A DNA stretch of 64,000 bases from Mammaliicoccus sciuri (GCF_002901825.1 NZ_PPQD01000026.1:121236-185235), one strand, 5' to 3'; positions 21,368 through 31,236 are shown, counted from the stretch's first letter. Notes: generated by a model not told the origin, from the letters alone. Translations and numbers: made by a program.

Positions 21368-22523
21368 TGTATAAGTGAGCTAGACCTTGTAACCTCTTAG
21401 CACCTTCCAATAGTTCATCATCACTTAACGCTAATGAGATTCTAACGTAATTTTGACCATTATCGCCAAACGGTATACCTGGTGCGACTAAAATAGACAC
21501 CTCTTGTAATAAATATTCTACAAATGCTTCTCCATCATATTCTGGAGGTGTTTGTAACCAAAGGAATATACCACCTTTCATTGGCTCAAATGGTATACCT
21601 ACTTCTCTTAATGACGCTTCAAATTGATCTCTTCTCGTCTTAAATATTTCGTTTTGTTTAATAAGAAAATCATCGCATTCATTTAATGCGACAGTACTCG
21701 CATCTTGTAATGCACCAAACATACCGGCATGTGTGTGCGTTTGATATTTCTTTAAAGCGGCAATCATTTCTTTGTTACCGACTGCAAAGCCTACCCTGTA
21801 TCCAGACATGTTATACCCTTTCGATAAGGAAAATATTTCTACAGCTATTTCTTTAGCACCTTCCGATTGGAGAATACTTGGATTCTTCTGATCAAATCCA
21901 AAAGCACTATATGCAAAGTCATGTATAATATTTGTTTTCGTATCTTTAAATTTAGCAATCGTTTCATCAAAAAATTCAGTATTTGCAACAGATCCAGTTG
22001 GATTATTTGGATAAGTTAAGTAAATTAATTTTGTCTTATCTAAGATTTCAGGTTCTATCTCATCCCACTGTGGTAAGTATTGATGTTCAGGCGCTAATTC
22101 TAAAGAATATGGCTTAGCACGAGCAAGTAGAACACCTGCTAAATAATCTGTATAGCCTGGATTCGGTAATAACACATAGTCTTTAGGTTCTACGACACAG
22201 ATCGGTAAACCTACCAAACCATTTTTTGTACCATATAAAATACAAACTTCCTCTTCTTTATCTAAATCCACATCATATTGTCTCTTATAAAAATCTACAA
22301 TCGCTTGTTTAAACGTGTCTTTACCATGAAAAGCACCATATTTCTGGTTTTCTGGCTTTTGTACGGCATTTATAAATTCATCTACAATAACTTTTGGCGT
22401 CTCACCATCTGGGACACCAACTGCCATATTAATTAACGGTAACGGACCATGTTCAACCTTACGACCCATTGTCTTTCCAAAGTAACTGTCTGGTATCTCT
22501 GATAATAGTTTTGATATTGGCAC
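21363..22523 (-). CDS. class I/II PLP-dependent aminotransferase
   Basis: 386 residues, fold type I. Schiff-base lysine K235 in SLSKGYNMSGYRVG; YPNNPTGS at 171-178 and NPGY at 121-124 bind substrate and cofactor. The closest well-known relatives appear to be N-acetyl-diaminopimelate / aromatic aminotransferases (DapL-PatA-like), but no dap genes are nearby, so the substrate is left open. A tandem repeat array occupies the region upstream of its promoter. Confidence 0.85.
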   Translation of the reverse strand: MPISKLLSEIPDSYFGKTMGRKVEHGPLPLINMAVGVPDGETPKVIVDEFINAVQKPENQKYGAFHGKDTFKQAIVDFYKRQYDVDLDKEEEVCILYGTKNGLVGLPICVVEPKDYVLLPNPGYTDYLAGVLLARAKPYSLELAPEHQYLPQWDEIEPEILDKTKLIYLTYPNNPTGSVANTEFFDETIAKFKDTKTNIIHDFAYSAFGFDQKNPSILQSEGAKEIAVEIFSLSKGYNMSGYRVGFAVGNKEMIAALKKYQTHTHAGMFGALQDASTVALNECDDFLIKQNEIFKTRRDQFEASLREVGIPFEPMKGGIFLWLQTPPEYDGEAFVEYLLQEVSILVAPGIPFGDNGQNYVRISLALSDDELLEGAKRLQGLAHLYK

Positions 22524-22690
22524 AATAACGACTCCTCGAAATAAAATTCTTCAGACTATATTTTTGTATATGAATATATTTTATCAAAGTATGAAACACG
22601 AACAAGTATTTTCTTATTAAATTACTAAGAAATAAATCATAGTAGGCGTTTGGAATTGTTATTCTGGATGCTTATATTAGGATAGGCTGC

Positions 22691-23050
22691 CTTAGTTACA
22701 ATTCCGCTGACTTTTGTTACTAACGGCCTCCTTAGTTACAATTCCCACGACTTTTGTTACTATAGGCGCTTTTAATTACAATTCCGTTGACTTTTGTTAC
22801 TAACGGCCTCCTTAATTACAATTCCGCTGACTTTTGTTACTATGGATGTCCTTAGTTACAATTCCGCTGACTTTTGTTACTATGGAGCGCCTTAATTACA
22901 CTTCCGACGACTTTTGTTACTATGACCGCCCTTAGTTACAATTCCCACGACTTTTGTTACTATAGGCGCTTTTAATTACACTTCCACCAACTTTTGTTAC
23001 TAACGGCCTCCTTAGTTACAATTCCGACGACTTTTGTTACTAACAACACC
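22691..23050. repeat. non-coding tandem array, nine 40-bp units
   Basis: Nine units start at exactly 40-base intervals (22691, 22731 ... 23011). Each has a conserved part, YTTARTTACAMTTCC then ACTTTTGTTAC, and a variable 8-10 base part. Across each junction TTGTTACTAA and TTAGTTACAA form an imperfect hairpin with one mismatch. Unit 2 and unit 7 are identical over 40 bases and unit 3 resembles unit 8, suggesting a duplicated five-unit block. The period is not a multiple of three, no gene crosses it and it is bounded by the RND gene terminator. The other bases from 22524 to 22690 hold the aminotransferase promoter region and no gene. Confidence 0.95.
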
Positions 23051-23069
23051 AATATATATACAACATACA

Positions 23070-23103
23070 AAAAGCCCCTCCTTGTCTCATAGACATGGAG
23101 GGG
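23070..23103 (-). terminator. intrinsic terminator of the RND exporter gene
   Basis: Minus strand: CCCCTCC(A)TGTCT pairs with AGACAAGGAGGGG with one mismatch, followed by CTTTTTGT. Confidence 0.88.
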
Positions 23104-23111
23104 TTAAACAT

Positions 23112-26100
23112 CTATTCTATACGTTCTTTTGGTCTTTTAAATATTGCTCGTTTAAATTTCATAATGATTTCATATGAAATTGGCACAACTAATAGTGTTA
23201 ATATCGTTGAAGAAATTAATCCTCCTATTACTGTAATTGCTAATGCTTTAGAAATAAGGACAGAACTTCCGCCACCAAATAATAGTGGTACTAATGCCCC
23301 GATTGTCGCAATAGCTGTCATTAAGATAGGTCTTAAACGCGTGCCTGCTGCTTCTATTAATGCTTCTCTTGTAGTCATGCCCGCTTCTTCCATATTAATT
23401 ACTCTATCTATTAATACAATCGCATTCGTTACAACAATACCAATCAACATTAACATACCTATCATGCTTGGTACGGATATTGTTTCTTGTGTAATTAACA
23501 GTCCTGCAATTACACCAATGATAGATACTGGTAATGAGAATAATATTGCAAATGGTGCTAATCCACCTTTGAATGTTAATACGATTACTAAATATACGAT
23601 TAGAATCGCTGCGCCCATCGCAAGCAACAATTGTTCTATTGCTTCGTTGATGTCGTCGTTTGTACCGCCAACATTCAATTCAACATCTGTTGGTGTATCA
23701 ATTTTAGAAACTCTTTGATTAACATCTGTTGTCACTTTCGCAACATCGTCTGCAGTGATTTTAGCATCTACAGAAACAGAGATTTTGTCATTTTCTCTTG
23801 TGATTGTATCTGGTGAAGTTGTTTTCTTCAATGTCGCAATATCACTTAGTTTCACATCTTTACCTAATGGAGATGTAATCTTAGTATCTTCTAATTTCTT
23901 CTCTGACCAATCTGTTTTTTCTTTTTTAGTCAGTTTAACGTCGATAGATTTACCATCATCATTTAATTTAGTAACAACTTTTTCTTGTGTTGTTTGATTA
24001 AGCGTCATAGCAATTTGACCTGCAGAAAGTCCTAATTTGCTCGCTTTATTTTGATCAACTTTCACATCGTATTGCTCATAAGATTTAGAAAGGTTCGAAC
24101 TTACATTTTCTACACCTTTAACTTTCTTCATTTCTTTCTCTACATCTTTAACTGTACCTTCTATTGCGTCAGTTGATGGACCTGATACTTTTACAGATAC
24201 TTCGTTCGCTGTACCACCAGTAGAGAAATCTTGTTGTTTCCATTCACCTTTATGATTGAATTTACCGATATGGTCCATAACTTCTTTACCGACATTATCC
24301 CAGTTAGGTGTATCTTTATCGTATTTAACCATTAAAGCCATGTCATTTTTGGCAGAAGGATTAAATGGATTTTCTCCGCCTACGCTATATTGAACAAAAT
24401 CTACGTTTTTATCTTTTGATAAATATTTCTCAGCTTGTTCACCGTTTTTAACAACTTGATCTTCTTTTTCACCTGGTGAAGGTTTATAAGTCAGTGCTAA
24501 CATTTTATCTTCGCCTGTATCGATAAATGATTTACCAATATAAGGCGTGAATACAAGTGCAATACTTGCGATAACAAGCACAATACTTAGTACGATAACG
24601 AGCCATTTATGATTTAAATTCCATTTTAAAATGCCTTTGTATTTATTCGCTAACCAATGTCCTCTTTCTTTTTTAGCTTTCTTAATACCATTTCTAAAGA
24701 AAATGTGTGAAAGTACTGGCACAATTGTTAATGCTATAAGTAGTGAAGCTAATAAGCTAAATGCTACTGCTAAAGCAAATGGTCTAAACATTTCTCCAAT
24801 TTGTCCAGTTACAAAAGCTAACGGTAAGAATACGACAATTGTAACGATTGTTGAAGACATGATTGGTATAAACATTTCTTTCGTCGCACTTGTAATCAGT
24901 TTACTACCTTTCAGTTCTTCACCTTTATCCGACATACGTCGATAAATATTCTCTATTACAACAATGGAGTCATCAATAACACGTCCAATTGCGACTGTTA
25001 ATGCCCCTAAAGTTAAGATATTTAATGAAACATCCATCGCTTTTAGACCAATGAGTGCCATTAATAATGACATTGGAATAGATACCATCGCGATAATAGT
25101 TGATTTAATATCTCTTAAGAAGAACATAATGATAATAACTGCAACGATAGAACCGATTAAAGCTTTCTCAACCATCGTCGATACTGAGTCTTTAATTGTT
25201 GATGCTGTTTCCATCAATTGCACAGATTCTATGTTTTTATGATCTTTCTTATAAGCTTCGAGTTCTTTGTCTACATTATCAACGACATCTACTAAATTGG
25301 CATCTGTAGATTTCGTTACTTGAAGAGCTAAAGCATCTTTACCGTTTGTCTTAGAAATTGAATCTCGTTTCTTCTCTTGTTTAACATCTGCGATATCAGA
25401 TAATTTTACAGATGGGATACTTTGAGATGCACTGCTATCATTTGATTCGGAGCCTTCTTGAGCTTGTTGTGCTTGCTGGCCTTGTTGTGATTGACTTGCA
25501 ACACTTTGTTGACCACCACTTGAAGCACCACCTGTCATAGGTATTTCTAAGTCTTTCAGCGCTTTAATTGAAGTAAATCTTCCATCTACGACAATTGATT
25601 TCAAATCATCACCAAATGTATATAAACCTAAAGGTGATTCTTTCGTAGCACCGTCGATATATTGAAGCACTTCATCCTCACTCATACCACGTTTCGTTAA
25701 TTCATTTTGGTCAAATTCTAAATTTACTTCTTCTAACGTTTGACCAGACAATGATACATTTTGAACGCCGTCTACTTTTTCAAGTTTAGGTATTAAATCT
25801 GATTGCATTTGTTTTGTTACTTTTTCAAGATTATCATCTTTATCAGATATTGAATAACTCACAACTGGGAATGAATACATAGACATTCTACTCATATCTG
25901 GGTCTTGAACTCCGTCAGGTAAATCTAACGCTTCTAATTTCTTTCTTAATTCAGTCTCAGCTTCATCCATGTCTGTTTGATATGTATATTCTAATGTAAT
26001 TGCTGAAGCATTTTCTAAAGACTGACTTGTTACATTTTGTACGCCTTCTAAATTTTGAACTTCTTTTTCAACTGGTTCTGTTACATTTTCTAGTACACTT

Positions 26101-26276
26101 TCAGGTGTTGCACCAGGATATGGTGTCGTAATAGTAATAACAGGAGTTGTAATATCCGGTAATAACTCTAGTTTCATTTTGAACGCTGAATATATGCCGC
26201 CAAGCAAAATAATAATCGTCATAAGCAAAATAGCAAATTTATTATTCAGCGAGAACTTGATCATTTTTTGAACCAC
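23112..26276 (-). CDS. RND-family (AcrB/HAE1-like) exporter
   Basis: 1054 residues with the full RND layout: TM1 (14-32), a large periplasm-side domain, TM2-6 with the proton-relay GRVIDDSIVVIENI (near 425-440), a second large domain, TM7-12. A Q/S/G-rich low-complexity insert (249-288) lies in the first extracellular domain. GTG start, with AGGGGGA 7 bases upstream. In Gram-positive bacteria such pumps have no outer-membrane partner; drugs, fatty acids or lipids are possible substrates. The gene follows femX by 125 bases in the same direction, an arrangement also present in S. aureus as I recall it. Confidence 0.9.
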   Translation of the reverse strand: MVQKMIKFSLNNKFAILLMTIIILLGGIYSAFKMKLELLPDITTPVITITTPYPGATPESVLENVTEPVEKEVQNLEGVQNVTSQSLENASAITLEYTYQTDMDEAETELRKKLEALDLPDGVQDPDMSRMSMYSFPVVSYSISDKDDNLEKVTKQMQSDLIPKLEKVDGVQNVSLSGQTLEEVNLEFDQNELTKRGMSEDEVLQYIDGATKESPLGLYTFGDDLKSIVVDGRFTSIKALKDLEIPMTGGASSGGQQSVASQSQQGQQAQQAQEGSESNDSSASQSIPSVKLSDIADVKQEKKRDSISKTNGKDALALQVTKSTDANLVDVVDNVDKELEAYKKDHKNIESVQLMETASTIKDSVSTMVEKALIGSIVAVIIIMFFLRDIKSTIIAMVSIPMSLLMALIGLKAMDVSLNILTLGALTVAIGRVIDDSIVVIENIYRRMSDKGEELKGSKLITSATKEMFIPIMSSTIVTIVVFLPLAFVTGQIGEMFRPFALAVAFSLLASLLIALTIVPVLSHIFFRNGIKKAKKERGHWLANKYKGILKWNLNHKWLVIVLSIVLVIASIALVFTPYIGKSFIDTGEDKMLALTYKPSPGEKEDQVVKNGEQAEKYLSKDKNVDFVQYSVGGENPFNPSAKNDMALMVKYDKDTPNWDNVGKEVMDHIGKFNHKGEWKQQDFSTGGTANEVSVKVSGPSTDAIEGTVKDVEKEMKKVKGVENVSSNLSKSYEQYDVKVDQNKASKLGLSAGQIAMTLNQTTQEKVVTKLNDDGKSIDVKLTKKEKTDWSEKKLEDTKITSPLGKDVKLSDIATLKKTTSPDTITRENDKISVSVDAKITADDVAKVTTDVNQRVSKIDTPTDVELNVGGTNDDINEAIEQLLLAMGAAILIVYLVIVLTFKGGLAPFAILFSLPVSIIGVIAGLLITQETISVPSMIGMLMLIGIVVTNAIVLIDRVINMEEAGMTTREALIEAAGTRLRPILMTAIATIGALVPLLFGGGSSVLISKALAITVIGGLISSTILTLLVVPISYEIIMKFKRAIFKRPKERIE

Positions 26277-26349
26277 TCAATTTCCCCCTAATTTATGATT
26301 TGTAAGTAATTGTATAATAATTTAATGTTGAAACAAACCTTATACATAA

Positions 26350-26389
26350 AGAAAGCACTAAAATTTTAATAATTTAAAGTTTTAGTGCC
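26350..26389 (-). terminator. intrinsic terminator of femX
   Basis: Minus strand: GCACTAAAAC and ATTTTAGTGC pair (9 of 10) around an AT-rich loop, followed by TTTCTTTATG. Suggests that femX and the RND gene are separate units or only partly co-transcribed. Confidence 0.7.
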
Positions 26390-26401
26390 TTAATCTTATG
26401 T

Positions 26402-27658
26402 CTAGTTTCTTTTGATTTTCTTTTCGATTTTTCTTTTATATGTGACTACTGCCGGTTTTACTTTCTCGATTGCAGTATAAAGTGGTTTATTTAATACATA
26501 ATCAAATTCACCGATTTTCTCACTTAAATAAGTGCCCCAAACTCTCTTGAATGCCCATAATCCATAATGTTCATGGTCTTGGTCAGGGTTATTATCCGTA
26601 CCACCGAAGTCGAACTTAGTAGCGCCTTTCTCTTTAGCAAAGCGCATCATTTCAATAATCATGCGGTGATTCGGTAAAAATTCACGATATTCATTTGATG
26701 ACGCACCATATAAATAATATGATTTCTTACCTGAGAAGATTAAGATACCGCCAGATAAATACACGCCATCTGGTTTTTTACTTTTTAATTCTTCCATTTC
26801 TTGAATACGTTTTTCAAAGTTACCTAGTTTTTCATCAGCATCATTTAACTGATTAACGACTTTCTTAGTTTGTCTTCTATTTGCTAATTTTTCTTTTTCT
26901 TCTAATAGTGCATCACGTTCTTTAAATAAGTCTTTTAAGACTGTATCTGGCACGACTTTGACTAAGAATAATTCACAATCCCCATCTGGATGTAAATGAT
27001 CATAAATATTCTCAAAGTATGAAACATCTCTTGTTAAGAAATTATCTCTCTCGCCTGTTTCTTCCATGATTTTCGCAAAGATTTTCAAGTCGTCACGGTT
27101 ACCGATGACTAATTCAGTACCTCTTTTTAGAGAGTTTCTAACACGTGAACGGTTTCGTTTATCAAAGCTTTGCATTAAGTCTTCTTCAGGTTGATCGATT
27201 TTTGTGATCATCGTCATTCTAGGTTGGATATATTTCTTACTTAATCCATCTTCAAAACCTTTATGTTCAAATCCTAATGAAGTTAAATATTCAAGAACAC
27301 CTTCAGATTGATCCACTTCTATATCTGGGTCAATTTTAATGGCATAACTTTTCTCATTACGTGCGATTTCTTTAGATAATTCAAAAAGTACTTTAACAGA
27401 TGTTTCGTCTTTATAATCAACAACAAAACCTCTAGATATGTAACATAATGTATATGGTAGCTTTGGCACTTTCTTAAATAAAAGTTGTGCTACACCTGTT
27501 ATTTTTTCACCATCGCCCACTGCTATACGACGAGAATACCAACCTGTAAGCTTTTTGGATTCTGCCCACTTTGTAAGTTGCAACATATCACCATTTGGAT
27601 GTTGCTTTACAAATTCATCATGTTGCTCATGAGTGATATTCATTTTCTTTATCGTCAT
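26402..27658 (-). CDS. femX: FemX: lipid II glycyltransferase, first interpeptide residue
   Basis: 418 residues, closely matching S. aureus FemX (FmhB) through most of its length by my reading, for example HPNGDMLQLTKWAESKKLTGW at the start and YGLWAFKRVWGTYLSEKIGEFDYVLN near the end. It transfers the first residue (glycine) from glycyl-tRNA to the lysine of lipid II and is essential. Two GNAT-like FemABX domains are interrupted by a helical arm (about 235-310, rich in Glu/Lys/Leu). AAAGGAG precedes the ATG. FemA and FemB are not in this window. Confidence 0.97.
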   Translation of the reverse strand: MTIKKMNITHEQHDEFVKQHPNGDMLQLTKWAESKKLTGWYSRRIAVGDGEKITGVAQLLFKKVPKLPYTLCYISRGFVVDYKDETSVKVLFELSKEIARNEKSYAIKIDPDIEVDQSEGVLEYLTSLGFEHKGFEDGLSKKYIQPRMTMITKIDQPEEDLMQSFDKRNRSRVRNSLKRGTELVIGNRDDLKIFAKIMEETGERDNFLTRDVSYFENIYDHLHPDGDCELFLVKVVPDTVLKDLFKERDALLEEKEKLANRRQTKKVVNQLNDADEKLGNFEKRIQEMEELKSKKPDGVYLSGGILIFSGKKSYYLYGASSNEYREFLPNHRMIIEMMRFAKEKGATKFDFGGTDNNPDQDHEHYGLWAFKRVWGTYLSEKIGEFDYVLNKPLYTAIEKVKPAVVTYKRKIEKKIKRN

Positions 27659-27780
27659 TTATAAATCTCCTTTTTATCAATTCGTCTTTTAATTATACAA
27701 TGAAACGTACTATAATTTCACGCAAAAGACCAATATTTGTTATACTTGTCATATAAAACATACAGTTAGGATTGAAATAT

Positions 27781-28038
27781 ATGAGACAACTTGTTCTAAC
27801 GCTTTTTATTATTATAAATATCATACTGATTGCGGTCAGTCTAAATTTTGATAGCACGATTAATTATTTAAGCTATCGTATCATAACTGTTGCCTTCACC
27901 TTGCTACTAAGCATCGTCTTTATTCTCGAAAACGCACGCAAATCTATATTATTTATAGCCATTATAAGCGCCTTGATTGCACTCGTGAATTTAAGTATTA
28001 TTATTCAAAGTGTCTATCTCAATGTTTATGCGAATTAG
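27781..28038 (+). CDS. small three-helix membrane protein, unknown function
   Basis: 85 residues starting MRQLVLTLFIIINIILIAVS with three predicted membrane segments (about 4-21, 31-48, 55-80). The start at 27781 fits the AGGA site; an upstream TTG in frame is less likely. Its 3' end overlaps the end of the convergent VOC gene by 20 bases and its terminator lies inside that gene. Family not recognised. Confidence 0.6.
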   Translation: MRQLVLTLFIIINIILIAVSLNFDSTINYLSYRIITVAFTLLLSIVFILENARKSILFIAIISALIALVNLSIIIQSVYLNVYAN

Positions 28039-28786
28039 CTTTGAATTCGTAACACGCGCCTTTATATAAAATGCGCGTGTCTTTTTTTATATTTGTTGAT
28101 GAGAGTGATAATGTTGTGTATTTCTCTTCTGCATCCTCTATAAGTTTAATGACAACATCATCTTCTTTAAAGCCTAACTTAACATCATCTTCGCTTTTCT
28201 CAATCTCTTTCAATCCATACCATGATTGCCAATTTTGACTAGATTCTTGAAGATTACCGACTTGAATCGTCACTTCATCAATTGATAAGTTATAATGAAA
28301 ATTATCTTCTAATGAAGCTTCTCTTTCTTCATCACTTTCGCCCCACTGAATGATGAATGGTAAATTTAACTCTTGCTTATCATCTAAATATAGTAATTGC
28401 CATTGTATCGTTGTGCCGTCCTGTTTCGTTCTCGACATTTCAATTGGACCTATAATATCTAAATCAAATTGCTCTAGATGAGTCTTAACGCTATCGATAT
28501 TTTGTGTTCTAAGACAGATCCTTTTAAATCCTTCTTGTACATGCTCATCTTTAAACGTATTCGCAAAGCTTAATCTACCTTCTTCCGTTTGAGCATATGA
28601 ACGCGCTAAAGCTGCATCAAAGACATCAATCCACTCTATATAATGTAAATCTATATAACTTAATTGATTGTACGTTCCTAATTGTGTATGTTTACCACCT
28701 TGGATGGCTTGAATATATTGATGTGGAAATTCAATTGATTCTATACCGTCTACGTAATGAATAATATGATCAAATTTTAAATTCAT
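28019..28786 (-). CDS. VOC-superfamily (glyoxalase-like) protein
   Basis: 255 residues. The N-terminus MNLKFDHIIHYVDGIES has the beta-strand and metal-ligand His of VOC proteins (HIIHYV), and the middle (RICLRTQNIDSVKTHLEQFDLDIIG) and end fit the Glyoxalase_3 (PF13468-type) layout of two betaalphabetabetabeta modules. Substrate unknown. AGGAGGT lies six bases before ATG 28786. Followed downstream in the operon direction by nothing; preceded 17 bases by the MFS exporter, so the two are likely co-transcribed. Confidence 0.75.
   Translation of the reverse strand: MNLKFDHIIHYVDGIESIEFPHQYIQAIQGGKHTQLGTYNQLSYIDLHYIEWIDVFDAALARSYAQTEEGRLSFANTFKDEHVQEGFKRICLRTQNIDSVKTHLEQFDLDIIGPIEMSRTKQDGTTIQWQLLYLDDKQELNLPFIIQWGESDEEREASLEDNFHYNLSIDEVTIQVGNLQESSQNWQSWYGLKEIEKSEDDVKLGFKEDDVVIKLIEDAEEKYTTLSLSSTNIKKDTRILYKGACYEFKANSHKH
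28052..28088 (+). terminator. terminator embedded in the convergent gene
   Basis: ACACGCGC (28052-28059) and GCGCGTGT (28073-28080) pair perfectly and are followed by CTTTTTTT on the plus strand. It ends the small membrane gene but lies within the VOC coding sequence, encoding its last residues. Confidence 0.85.
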
Positions 28787-28803
28787 GTACATACCTCCTA
28801 CTT

Positions 28804-30006
28804 TTAAGCTGCTCTTTTAAACACTTTACTATTAATGAAGAATAAAATAATCAGCAATATTGAAACGATAATAATCGTAAGGACATATGGATATACTTCG
28901 TGTTCTCCTTTTATACCCACTAACGGTGAAACGATACCACCGAATAGAAATTGAGATAGTCCTAATAAACTTGCCGCACTTCCAGCGCCACCTTTATTGT
29001 TAGCCATCGCAATAGAAAAACCAGTCGTACCAATTGCAGATACTGGACTAACGAGTATGAAGAATCCAATCATTAATATCCAAATGGATAATCCATTCAT
29101 CAATGTGATTGAAACGATAATCACACCTATAATTTGAATCATTCCGAATAAACGCATAAGTACATGTTCGTCATAATAGTCGACTAATTTATTAATAATT
29201 TGACCTGATAATATTAATCCAAAACCATTAAAAGCAAACATACAACTAAAAGCTAATGGTGAAATATGATAGACAGATTGCGTTATGAATGATGAAGCGG
29301 ATATATAACTAAATAACAATGCGTATGTACATCCTTGTATAAATAAAGGCATTAAAAATTTTGGACTTTTGAGTAAATTTTTAAAGTCTGTTAGCACTTC
29401 ACTGATTCTACCTGATGAACGTTCTGCTTCTGATAATGATTCTGTTAATTTTAATGAAGATAAACTAAACATAATAAAGCCGAATATCGTTAGTAAAATA
29501 AAGACCACTTTCCAAGTTGAAAATGATAATATAATACCACCCAATACAGGTGCTAAAATAGGCGCAACACCATTAACAAGCATTAATATCGCTAAGAATT
29601 TCGTTAAAGCTTTACCTTTATATAAATCACTGGAAATTGCCCGGGAAATAACTGCGCCTGCCCCACCAGTAAAACCTTGTACAAATCGTAATGCCATCAT
29701 GACGTATATATTAGGTGCAAATACGCATAATATTGAAGCAACTGTATAAACAATTAATGCAACCATGAGTGGTCGCTTACGCCCTATAAAGTCAGATAGT
29801 GGCCCGACAAATACTTGTCCAACTGCTAAACCAACCATAAAGAGTGTGAGCGTTAATTGCGTGTTTGACGTTGTTGTATCAAAATCACGACTAATTTCTG
29901 GTAATGCTGGTAAATACATATCTATTGAAAATGGTCCAAATGCGGTTAATAAACCGAGAATCACGATTAAAAATAATGAAGGCTTAGCCATCTTTTGTTC
30001 GTTCAT
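28804..30006 (-). CDS. Bcr/CflA-type MFS multidrug exporter
   Basis: 400 residues, 12 membrane segments. The Bcr/CflA pattern is clear: LLTAFGPFSIDMYLPALPEI in the first helix, motif A GPLSDFIGRKRPL (near 68-80), and motif C-like GFTGGAGAVISRAI (115-128). Drug:H+ antiporter family 1. AAAGGAGCG lies before the ATG. The VOC gene 17 bases downstream is probably in the same operon. Confidence 0.92.
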   Translation of the reverse strand: MNEQKMAKPSLFLIVILGLLTAFGPFSIDMYLPALPEISRDFDTTTSNTQLTLTLFMVGLAVGQVFVGPLSDFIGRKRPLMVALIVYTVASILCVFAPNIYVMMALRFVQGFTGGAGAVISRAISSDLYKGKALTKFLAILMLVNGVAPILAPVLGGIILSFSTWKVVFILLTIFGFIMFSLSSLKLTESLSEAERSSGRISEVLTDFKNLLKSPKFLMPLFIQGCTYALLFSYISASSFITQSVYHISPLAFSCMFAFNGFGLILSGQIINKLVDYYDEHVLMRLFGMIQIIGVIIVSITLMNGLSIWILMIGFFILVSPVSAIGTTGFSIAMANNKGGAGSAASLLGLSQFLFGGIVSPLVGIKGEHEVYPYVLTIIIVSILLIILFFINSKVFKRAA

Positions 30007-30155
30007 GAAATACGCTCCTTTTATATCTATTACCTAATATTATTGCTTAACAATTTTCAAATAGCAATGTTATATGTGAACACTTATTAAAATACTTTAC
30101 TTTCAGATAGTCATCATTCAAAATATAGTCAGAAACTTAGAATCGGAGTGGAAAC

Positions 30156-31196
30156 ATGAACATTTTTTTAACAGGTGCTACGGGATTTGTAGGTGCAGAG
30201 TTAATACAATCACTTGCAAAAGATGCACAAAAGCAATTTTATGTATTATACAGGAGTGAGCAGAAGAAAGATCAATTGCTCAATAAATTAAATCCATCGT
30301 ATCATTCAAGAATTCACTTTATTAATGGAGACATTACAGAAGTATTATGTGGTGTGTCTGAAGGTGATATTGAAACGATACCTCAAATAGATAAATTTTA
30401 TCATTTAGCTGCACTCGTCAAATTTAATTTCGAACTTGCAGATGATCTTTATCAAATCAATTATATCGGCACACAACATGCTTTGGATTTAGCAGAACAT
30501 ATACAAACAAAGCATTTTTTATATGTATCAACAGCCTATACAGTTGGTGAGCAAGAACGTGGTAATGAAGTACTGCATTCAATCGATTCACCAACAAATA
30601 ATCCTTATGAAGCGACTAAAATTAGAGCTGAACATATTGTGATGCAAAATAAAACAATGGCAACTTCAATTATTCGTCCTGCCATTATAATAGGTGATTC
30701 CGTAACAGGCGAAGCTGATTCAAACTTCACATTGTACGGCTTTATGAAAGCATTAAAAGTCTTCAAAAGACGTGTAGAAAAAAAGAAAGATCATGCAATA
30801 TATAGACTATTTGGAGATGCAAGTCATACGTCGAATTTCGTACCAGTTGATTATGTTGTACAAGTACTCACAGTAGCATGTGATTATGCAGAAAACCATA
30901 AAATTTATCACGCAACCAATCAGAACCCACCATCAAATGACTTTATATTTGAGACAATCAAGAAACACTTAAACTTCCATCAATTAGAAGTTGCTCCAAT
31001 GAGTGAGATAAACACAATAACAGATGAAGAAAGAGTACTGAATAGTTTTATCGATGTATTTGCACCTTACTTCTCTAAATCTATCAAATTTAATGATGAG
31101 AATACTGAAGAAATGCTCAAAAAAGCAAACGAACAGACACTCGTACTTTCAAAAGAAACATTGGATATGATTATCGGAAAATATTTTATGAAATAG
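30156..31196 (+). CDS. extended SDR / NAD-dependent epimerase-like protein
   Basis: 346 residues. Rossmann motif TGATGFVG at 6-13, NAD_binding_4-like layout (as in thioester reductases), YVSTAYTVG near 125-133 and a catalytic YEATK (Y-x3-K) near 150. The C-terminal third (NDFIFETIKKHLNFHQLEVAP) fits the substrate domain of this group. Substrate unknown. Monocistronic, divergent from the MFS exporter, closed by a strong hairpin. Confidence 0.82.
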   Translation: MNIFLTGATGFVGAELIQSLAKDAQKQFYVLYRSEQKKDQLLNKLNPSYHSRIHFINGDITEVLCGVSEGDIETIPQIDKFYHLAALVKFNFELADDLYQINYIGTQHALDLAEHIQTKHFLYVSTAYTVGEQERGNEVLHSIDSPTNNPYEATKIRAEHIVMQNKTMATSIIRPAIIIGDSVTGEADSNFTLYGFMKALKVFKRRVEKKKDHAIYRLFGDASHTSNFVPVDYVVQVLTVACDYAENHKIYHATNQNPPSNDFIFETIKKHLNFHQLEVAPMSEINTITDEERVLNSFIDVFAPYFSKSIKFNDENTEEMLKKANEQTLVLSKETLDMIIGKYFMK

Positions 31197-31197
31197 T

Positions 31198-31236
31198 AAA
31201 ACAAGCTAGGACAATCGTTTTGTCCTAGCTTGTTTT
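31198..31236. terminator. intrinsic terminator after the SDR gene
   Basis: AACAAGCTAGGACA and TGTCCTAGCTTGTT pair perfectly with a 7-base loop, followed by TTAGTTG; bidirectional in composition. Confidence 0.85.

Noticed and set aside
22691..23050. CRISPR array
   Set aside because: The spacing is regular, but the variable parts are only 8-10 bases, some recur exactly, and no cas gene is near. It is a tandem repeat.
23095..23718. 207-residue plus-strand frame opposite the RND exporter
   Set aside because: It is antisense to conserved RND codons and starts in the exporter's terminator; shadow of the real gene.
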